From Streptomyces sp. YS415 (lineage in GTDB: Bacteria > Actinomycetota > Actinomycetes > Streptomycetales > Streptomycetaceae), in contig NZ_JAMJFL010000006.1 of assembly GCF_023544665.1 (NCBI RefSeq), positions 1-64,000 of the forward strand: 64,000 bases of DNA, read 5' to 3'. The notes beneath the pieces are model-generated. The model was not told the DNA's origin, did not search any database, and saw nothing but the letters and a program-made list of their open reading frames with translations. This document shows positions 17,038 to 26,000 of this stretch, in pieces (positions within the stretch are counted from its first letter, which is position 1; each line of letters opens with the position of its first letter). The translations under genes and the position numbers were made by a program.

Positions 17038-20000
17038 GTCCAAGTCCCTCTCCGCGGTGCGCGGGGTCCGCCGTACGAGCCGGTGCTCGGCGGCCGGTAC
17101 GGTCCGCACGAGCCGGTCGCGCAGCCCGTCGGCGAACGCGGCGAGCGCGGCCGGATCGAAGGCCGCCGCCGCGCCCCGCACGGTGATCCGCAGCCGGTCC
17201 CCGTCGGGCCGTACCGCGAGGAACACGTCCGTCCCGGCCGCGGGCGGAGTGAACCCGCTGTCCTCCTCGTCCCACGACACGGCCAGCACCTCCCCGCCTT
17301 GCGGGCCCAGCGCGCCGAAGTCCAGGAAGGTGAAGAAGAACTGCGAGGTCAGCGGCAGCCCGTTGGTGTCACGCGGTACGACGTCCTCATGGACTCGGGC
17401 GGCGACCGTCTCCGCCACCACCCGGTGCACCCGGGCCGCGAAATCGTCGCTACGAGGCGCTGTCACGCCCGGCCCGAAGGGGCGGACGGCGACGGCGGTG
17501 GCGTACGGCCCGAAGACACGATGGATGTCGGGCAGGGCGTGGTCCCGGCCGGACACGGCCACTCCGATGACCAGGTCCTCCTGACCGGTGCGGGCGGCGA
17601 GCGCCGCGTGGTAGGCGGTGAGCAGGGGCGCGTACAGGGTGGCGCCCGCGTCGGCGGCGATCTTTCGGAGTGTGCCCGAGACAGTGGCGTCCAGGATGAA
17701 GGCGTGAGAGTGGAAGCCCGGTTGCGCCGTCGGGGTGGGGCGCAGGACCGGCTTGGCGTACGGCGCGGACAGTGCCAGCCGCCGTTGCCGCGCGCCCTCC
17801 TCGTCCGCCTGCGGATCCCCGGCCCGCTCGGCGAGGCGCTGCGCGAAGGCGCGGAAGGTGCCGCGCAGTTCGGGCAGTGCGGGTGCCGTACCGCGGCTGA
17901 GGGCGTCGTAGGCCTCCGTCAGTTCACCGAGCAGCAGGGCGGCGCTGTAGCCGTCGCCGATCAAGTGGTGGGCGTGCACGACGAGTACGTGGTCGTGCGG
18001 AGTCAGGGTGAGGACCCGCAGCCTCAGCAGGGGCCAGGCCCACGGCTCGAAGCGGCGGCGCCGCTCGTGTGCCACCTGTGACTCCAGCTCGTCCGTCCCG
18101 GACACGGTCGCGAAGTCGACCGGCAGCCGCAGCGACGCAGGCAGTTGCTGCTGCACCGGCGGCCGTTCCCCCGCCGGGAAGACCGTGCGCAGCATCGGAT
18201 GCCGGGCCACCAGGGTGTCCACGGCCCGCTGGAACGCCTCCCGGTCGAGCGGGCCGGTGAGGCGCAGCCGCGCCAGCCAGGACCCCCCGTCGCCCGGGGC
18301 GAGGGCCTCGGCGAGCAGGAAACCGCGCTGACTGGGCGTGGCGGGGAAGACCGCCGGGACGGCGAGGTCCTCGGGGAGGTGTGCTGCTCCCGGGCTGCCG
18401 TCGGCGTCGGCGTCGGCCGGTTCGGCCTGGGTCGCCGCCCTGTCCACGGCCGCGGCGAGGGCGGCCAGCGTGCGGTGCCGGTACACGGCCGTAGGCCTGG
18501 GCAGCGGACCGCCGCCGTGCCGGGCGAGCCGGTCGAACACCTGGAGCGCCAACAGCGAATCACCGCCCAGCTCGAAGAAGTCGTCGTCCGGTCCGACCTG
18601 GTCGACGCCGAGCACCTCGCACCAGATACGCCCCAGCCGGTCCTCGGTGTCACCGGCGCCGGACCGGGACTCATCCGCCTCCGGCGCCTCGACCGGGGCG
18701 GCCAGCAGCGCCCGCCGGTCGACCTTGCCGGTCCCGGTCAGCGGCAGGGCGTCCAGGAGGGTGATGCGGGCCGGCACCATGTACGGCGGCAGCGTCCGCG
18801 CCAGATGGCGCCGCAGCGACACCGCGTCCAGGTCCGTACCGCCCTCCGTGTCCCGGAGCACGACGAACGCGGACAGCCGCCCCTCACCGGCCATTACGAC
18901 CGCCTGCGCGACGTCCGGCCGGCCGCGCAGCACAGCCTCCACCTCGCCCGGCTCGACCCGGTGGCCCCGTATCTTCACCTGGTCGTCGAGGCGGCCGACG
19001 AACCGCAGCGCCCCGTCGGGCAGCACCTCCACGCGGTCACCGCTGCGGTACCAGCGACGCCCGTCCCGTTCGATGAACGCGGCCTGTGTCAGGCCGGGTT
19101 CGCCGAGGTAGCCGGCGGACAGTCCGATGCCGCCGATCAGGAGTTCGCCGGTGCCGCCGGGACCGTGCGGCTCACCGTCGGGGTCGATGACGAGCAGTTC
19201 GGTCCCGGACAGGGCACGGCCGATGGGCAGGGCCTTCGCCTCCTCGTCCGGGCGTTCGGTGACGACGTGGTAGGTGGCGTTGATGGTGGTCTCGGTGGGC
19301 CCGTAGAGATTGACGATCGTCTGGCCCGGACCGAACAGGTCGTACCAGCGGCGCACCCAGTCCGCCCACAGCACCTCACCGCCGACGTGGACGAGGCGCA
19401 GCGCGGACAGGTCCGGCAGCGGCACACCGCGCCGGACGAGGTCCTCCGCGGCGGTCAGCAGCCGTTCCCACAGCGACGGCACCGAACTCCACACGGTGAT
19501 CCGGGCCCGCGCCACGTGGTGCAGCAACAGTTCCGGGTCCCGTACGAGGTCGCGGTCGGCGGTCACCACGGTGGCACCGGTGAGCAGGGGCGCGAGCAAC
19601 TGGCGCACGGAGGCGTCGAAGCAGGGCGAGGAGGTGTTGGCGAGCCGGTCGCCGGGGCCGTAGGCGAAGGTGGTCGTGGCCCAGTGGAGGTAGTTCTCCA
19701 TGGCGCGGAAGGTGATGGGCACCGCCTTGGGGCGGCCGGTGGAGCCGGAGGTGAAGATGACGTACGCCGTCGCGTCGGCGTCGGCTGTCTCACCGGGGCC
19801 TTCGGCTGCCCGTCCGTCGTCGGGCCCGGTGACGGGCACGGCCGTCAGCGCGGTGAGCGCCCGCGCGGCGGTCTCGGTGCCCTCGTCGTGCACGACCACG
19901 CGCACAGCGCACCGGCCGGTCTGGTCGGCGAGGCGGGCCGCCGGGTGCTCGGCGTCCAGCGGCACCCATCCCGCGCCCGCGCGGAGGATGCCGACGACGG

Positions 20001-23000
20001 CGAGCACGGTGCAGGGGCCGGGGGTGGTGAGCATCCCCACCAGGTCGCCCCTGCCTACTCCGTTCTCCCGCAGCCGCCGGGCGAGGGCACCGGTGGCCGC
20101 GTCGAGATCGCGGTACGTCAGGACGCGCCGGCCGTCGTCGACGGCGACCGCGTCCGGAGTGGCCCGGAGCTGCTCCAGCAGCCGGGTGACCAGGGTCGAC
20201 CGGCTGAGGCCCTCCGGTCCCGCCGCGCAAGCGCGCAGCTCGCCCTCGAAGGCGGTGGCGAGGCGGGCGATCGTCGCCTGGGTGAAGAGGCGTTCGGGGA
20301 AGTTCCAGGACAGGCGCAGCGTGGGCCCGTCCTCCCAGCAGAGCAGGTTCAGCCGGGTGGCGGCCGAGCCGGTGCCCGCCGCCGTGGGCCGGACCTGGAC
20401 CGGGCAGTCCGGGTCCAGAGGAGCGGGGAAGCGGGCGAAGCTGAAGCTCGCGGGGCTCACGGTGCGCGGTCCCGAGGTGTCGCTGGGCAGCAGCCGGGCG
20501 AGGTCGAGGCTGCTGACGGTGGCGTGCCGCTCGCTGTCGAGCCAGGCCAGCCGCACACGCTCGGCGAGTTGGGGGAGCGGCTCGTCCGGGTCGGTTGTCA
20601 GCAGCAGGGGCAGGGTGTCGGCGAGGGGGCCGACCAGCCGGTCGAGGCCGGGCAGCCGGGCGTCGCGGCCCGCGCGGGCGACGTTGACGGCGATGTCGCG
20701 CTGTCCGCTCCAGTTGGCCAGGCAGCGGGTGTAGGCGGCGAGCAGGAGGTGGAACAGGGAGACGTTCCAGCGGGCGGCGCGTTCGCGCAGCCCGGCGACG
20801 AGGTCTTCGTCCAGGAAGCGGTGCGCGGAGAGCAGCGGGCCGTGGCCCTCCTCGGGGTCGGGGCGGCCGTCGTAGGGCAGGGGCATGGGGGAGTGGCCCG
20901 TGAGGCGGGCCGTCCAGTACGCGGTGTCCTCGGCGCGGGCGGAGGGTGTGCCGCCGGTGGCGAGGGCGGCGAAGTCCGCGGTGGGCGGCAGGGGGGCGGG
21001 GGCGCGGCCCAGGGCGAGGTCGGTGTGGAGCGTCCACAGTTCCGTGCCGAGGACGTTGAGGCTGTAGCCGTCGGCGGCGACGTGGTGCGCGGACAGCACC
21101 AGATGGGCCACTTGGGGGCGCTCGGTCAGCAGCAGGGCCCGAAGGGGCGGTTCGGCGGTGAGGTCCAGCGGCCGGTTGGCCAGCTCCGTCTCCAGCGCCT
21201 CGGGCCCGCCCTCGGGGCACGGCCGCGCCTCGAACCACACCGCGGGCTCGGCGCCCGGCGTCACCGTCTGGTGCGGTACGGGGGAGGGGTGGGCGTCGTC
21301 CTGGCCGATCCGTACGCGCAGCATGCCGTGCCGCTCGGCGAGCGCGGCGAGGGCGCGGCGCAGCAGACCGGCGTCAAGGGGGCCGTGAATGGTCTGGCGG
21401 ACCCAGCCCCGTGCGGGAGTCTCGGGATACAGGACGCTGCTGGTGTGCAGGGCCAGTTGGACCGGGGTGAGGGGGAAGGGCATGCCGGGCGGGACGGCGC
21501 TCGCCGGGACGGTGCCTCCGCTCGCGTCGGAGGGCGTGGCGTCCAGGCGGGCAGCGAGTTCCCGCACCGTGCGGTACTCGAAGAACAGCGTCGTCGGCAG
21601 CTCCCTGCCCAGGGCGCGCTCCAGCCGCCGGACCAGGTCGACCGCGGCGAGCGAGTCCAGGCCGAGGGAGAGGAAGGGGGCGTCCTCGTCGACCTCCTCG
21701 GCGGGCAGGTGCAGGGCTTCGGCGAGCAGAGTGCGTACGAGGGCGCGGGTGCCGGAGGCGGCGGGAGCGGGTGCGGGGACGGGGACGGGGACGGGGACGG
21801 GGACCGGAGTCGGCACCGGGCTGGCCGCGGGCGCGGGGACCGCAGTGGGCGCCGGCTGCCGAGACGGCCGTACCGCCGGCGCGAGGTCGCTGAAGTCGGC
21901 GAGCACGAGCTGCGCGGTGTCGACGGTGCAGGCGGCGCGCAGCGCACGCAGTGCTTCGGCCGGTGCGAGGGGTGTGCCCCCGGCCTGCAGCGGCATCCGT
22001 GCCGCTGCAGCGGCGGCGAGCCCCGTGCGGGCCACGGCGCCGAGGTTCACCGCCAGCCAGTGGCGCCCGGCGGCACGCTCGGCCGCCGCGAAGGCGTCGA
22101 GGTAGGCGTTGGCGGCGGCGTAGTCGCCGAGCGCGCCCGCGGCACCGGGAACAACGGAGGCCACCGAGGAAAAGGCCACGCACAGGGCCGGGCGGTGCCC
22201 GTGGCGGTCGAGGGCACGGGCCAGCAGACGGGTGCCGACGGTCTTGGCGGCCAGTGAACGGCCGGTGTCCGCTTGGCCGGTGCCACGCAAGGAGCCCGGC
22301 ATGGCAACTCCGGCCAGATGGAACACGGCGTCCAGCGGGGGGACTTCGGCGAGGAGCGCGTCGAGTTGCCGTGTGTCGGTGACGTCGGCCTGTCGGTAGC
22401 GGGCGTCGGCACCGAGTTCGACGAGTTCGGTGAGCAGCGCGGCCGGTGGCCGTGGGGAACGGCCGGTGAGGACGAGGGTGGGGCGGCCGCGCCCGGCGAG
22501 GTCCCGGGCGAGCGCGGCGCCGAGGCCGCCCGCGCCACCGGTGATCAGGTAGGTGCCGTCGGCGGGCAGCGGGTCCGTGCGGTCGTCGTCCGTCGCGGTG
22601 TCTCGGGGCAAGGGTTCGACTCCCCGCAGCAGTCGCGCACCACCGCGCCAAGCGGCTACGGCCACCTTGTCGCCCGGCGCGGCCAACTCTGCGATCAGAC
22701 CGGCGAGTTGCCGGGCAGCGGTGTCCCGGGAGGACAGGTCGACGCAGACCAGCTCCGCGCCCTGGGTCTCCTCCGGGAAGGCGAGGGCGAGTCCGGTGAG
22801 CAGGGCCCGTCCGGGGCGCGGGGTCGCCTCGCCGTCCGCGCCGGTGCGGTGGGCGTCCTCGGTGAGCACGAGCAGGCGCTGGGCACCGGCCCGGTCGAAG
22901 AGCCGCAGGGTGTCGCGGAAGGCCGCCGCGGCTTCCGATCCGGTGTCGTCGTCGGCCCGCCCCGCGAGGTGGACGACGGTGTGCGCGGACTCCGTCCCCG

Positions 23001-26000
23001 GCGCGGCCAGCGGTACCCCGCACTCGGCCAGCCGCGCGGACAGCTCCCGTACCGCCTCGCCGTCGGGCCCGGTGACCAGCGTGACCGGAACCGGTGACAG
23101 CGGCTCGGGAAGAGCAGCGGGCGTCCAGACGACCCGGTGCAGCAGCCGGGCGGCGTCGGGGCCGGGCCAGTAGGACCGCCGCTGGAAGGGGTAGGTGGGC
23201 AGCGGCACTCGGCGTCCCGTCGGCGCGAGCGCGGCGTGGTCTACGGCGACACCGCGCGTCCACAGCCGGGCGACGGTACGCAGCAGCGCCGCCTTGCCCC
23301 GTCCGACCTCCTCGCTCGCGGCGGGCAGGGCGGAGAGCGTGAGGGGCGGCGGGCTGGACCGGTCGGCCGCCAGGCGCACGGCGCCCGGGAGATCGGTGCC
23401 GGGCCCCATCTCCACGAACGTGTCGAAGCCGTCCTCGACCAGCCGCCGTGCAGCAGAGGCGAAATCCACCGGTTGCAGGGCGTGTTCGCGCCAGTGGGAG
23501 GCGTCGGGGGAGGGTGCCCAGTCGCGTGTGAGGGTGCTCAGCAGCGGTATCGAGGCGGCCCCCGGCGACAGGGCGCGGGCGGCGTCGTACAGCGCCCGCG
23601 CGGCCGGTTCCATCAACGGTGAGTGGAACGCCCGGGTGACGCCGAGCCGTTGTGCGGCGACGCCTCGGCCGGTCAGCTCGGCCACCGCGGCCTCGACCGC
23701 GGGCACGGTCCCGGACAGCACCAGCCGACCGGGGGCGTTGCGGACGGCGACGGTCAGTGTCCCGTCCGACGCGGCGACCAGGGCGTGAACGACGTCGTCC
23801 GCCCCGCGTACGGCGGCCATCGCGCCCTGCTCGGTCAGTTCGGCGAGGATCCGGCCCCGCTCGGCGGCGAAGCGGACGGTGTCGGACAGCGGGAGCACGC
23901 CCGCCGCGCAGGCCGCGGCCAGCTCCCCGACGCTGTGGCCGGTGACGGCGTCCGCTACGACGCCCCAGGCACCCAACTGCCGGGCGAGCGCGACGGCGTG
24001 GGCGACCAGGACGGGCTGGGTGATCTCGGTGCGTGCCAGGTCGGCCGGGTCGACGCCGGGGTCGGTGCACCATTCGGTGAGGGTGCGGCCGTGGAGCGGG
24101 CCGAGGTGTGCGGAGGCCTCGTCGAGGGTGTCGCGGAACACGCGCGCGGTGGCGTACAGACCGGCCCCCATGCCGGGACGCTGGGTGCCCTGCCCGGGGA
24201 AGAGGAAGGCGAGGCGGGGGCGTGCCCGGACCGTGCCGGCGGACGGCAGTTGCGAGGTGCTGTCACTCGCCGAGGCCAGGGCGGCCAACTGTGCGCGTAC
24301 GTCGCCGTCGCAGACGAGCGCGAGCCGGTGCGGGGCGTCGTCGCGGGCCGTGCCCGCGGTCAGGCACAGGTCGGCCTCGGTGATGTCCGGGCGGGCGGTC
24401 AGGTGGTCCGCCAGTTCCCGGACGAGGGCGCTCAGGGCAGGTGGGGTGGCCGCGGAGAGTGCGAGGAGGTGGGGCCCGTCCGCCTCCTCCGGCGCCGCGT
24501 CGCTTGTACGGCCGAGGGGTGCGGGCGCCTGTTCCAGTACGGCGTGGGCGTTGGTGCCGCCGAAGCCGAAGGCGTTGACCCCCGCCACGAGCGGGCCCCC
24601 CGAGGGTGGCGCGGGCCAGGGGACGAGCCCGCCGGGCACCTGGAACCCGGATCCGGCGAGTGCAGCGGCGGGCGGCTCGGAGTGCAGCGAGGGCGGCACC
24701 TGGCCGTGCTGCAGCGCCAGTACGACCTTCACCAGGCCGGGCAGCGCGGCGGCGTTGAGCAGGTGACCGATGTTGGTCTTGGCCGAGCCCAGCAGGCGCG
24801 GCCGTCCGTCCGGCAGCGGGGGGAAGGCGTGGGCGAGGGACTTCAGTTCGACCGGGTCGCCGAGGGCGGTGCCGGTGCCGTGCGCCTCGACGTACGTCAC
24901 GTCGGCCGGGTCGAGGGCCGCTGCGGTGTGGGCGGCGGTGATGACCTCGCGCTGGCGGGCGGGGTTGGGGGCCAGCAGGCTCAGTGAGGTGCCGTCGTTG
25001 TTGACGGCGGTGGACAGGACCACGGCGAGCAGGTCGTCGCCCGCGCGCCGGGCGTCCTCCGTTCGTCGCAGGACGAGCACCGCGCCGCCCTCGCCGGGTA
25101 CGAAGCCGTCCGCGCCGGCCGCGAAGGCCCGGCTGCGGCCGGTCGGGGACAGGGCCTGCGCGCCGTGCAGCATGCGGTGCCCGGTCGGCGTGAGATGCAG
25201 GTTGACGCCGCCGACGAGGGCGATGTCGCACTCGCCGTCCGCGAGGCTGCGGCGGGCCAGGTGCACGGCGACGAGCGCGGACGAACAGGCGGTGTCCACG
25301 GTCAGGGCGGGACCGTCCAGGTCGAAGCTCTGCGCGATGCGGGCCGCGAGGAGGTTGGGGAGGTTGCCGGTCAGTGCCGCGGGCGGCAGCTGGGTGCCGT
25401 GTGCCCGCTCCAGGAGTTCGCGGTAGCCGCTGTCGCCGGTCGTGGTGAACACGCCGATGCGGTGGGCGCGGCGGCGCGGCCCGGCGTAGCCGGCCCGTTC
25501 CAGGGCTTCGTGGGCCAGTTCCAGTAGCAGCCGGGCTTGCGGGTCGAGTGCCCGGGCCTCTTCGTCGCCGATCCCGAACCGGGCGGCGTCGAAGCCCGCC
25601 GGGTTCTTCAGGAACGCTCCCCACCGGGCCTCGGGTATCTCCTCGCCTTCCCACCGGTGCGGTGGCACGGGGGTGACGAGGTCGCGTCCATCGGCGAGCA
25701 GCTGCCAGTACTCGTCTGGGGTGGTGACGCCGGGGAAGCGGCAGGCGAGACCGACGACGGCGAGCGTGCCGTCCGGCAGCCGGCCCGTTTGGCGTGCCGT
25801 CGACGGCGCCGTCCCCTGCGACTTCGGCTCCGGCCTGTCGAGCAGGTGGCCGACGATGTCGGACACGGTGTCCGCCCCGGCGCGCAGCGCCGACACCTCC
25901 AGGTCGCTGCCGAAGACGTCCTCCAGCGCGGCCAGTACCTCCATCGCCTTCAGCGAGGTCCCGCCGAGCGCGCGGAAGGACGTACGGGCGTCGATCCGCT

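Noticed and set aside
18145..22257. 1,370-codon open frame on the plus strand inside the megasynthase
   Set aside because: It is antisense to conserved AT/KR/C/A domains, with Gly/Arg/Ala-rich composition and no family match; high GC removes stop codons from antisense frames.
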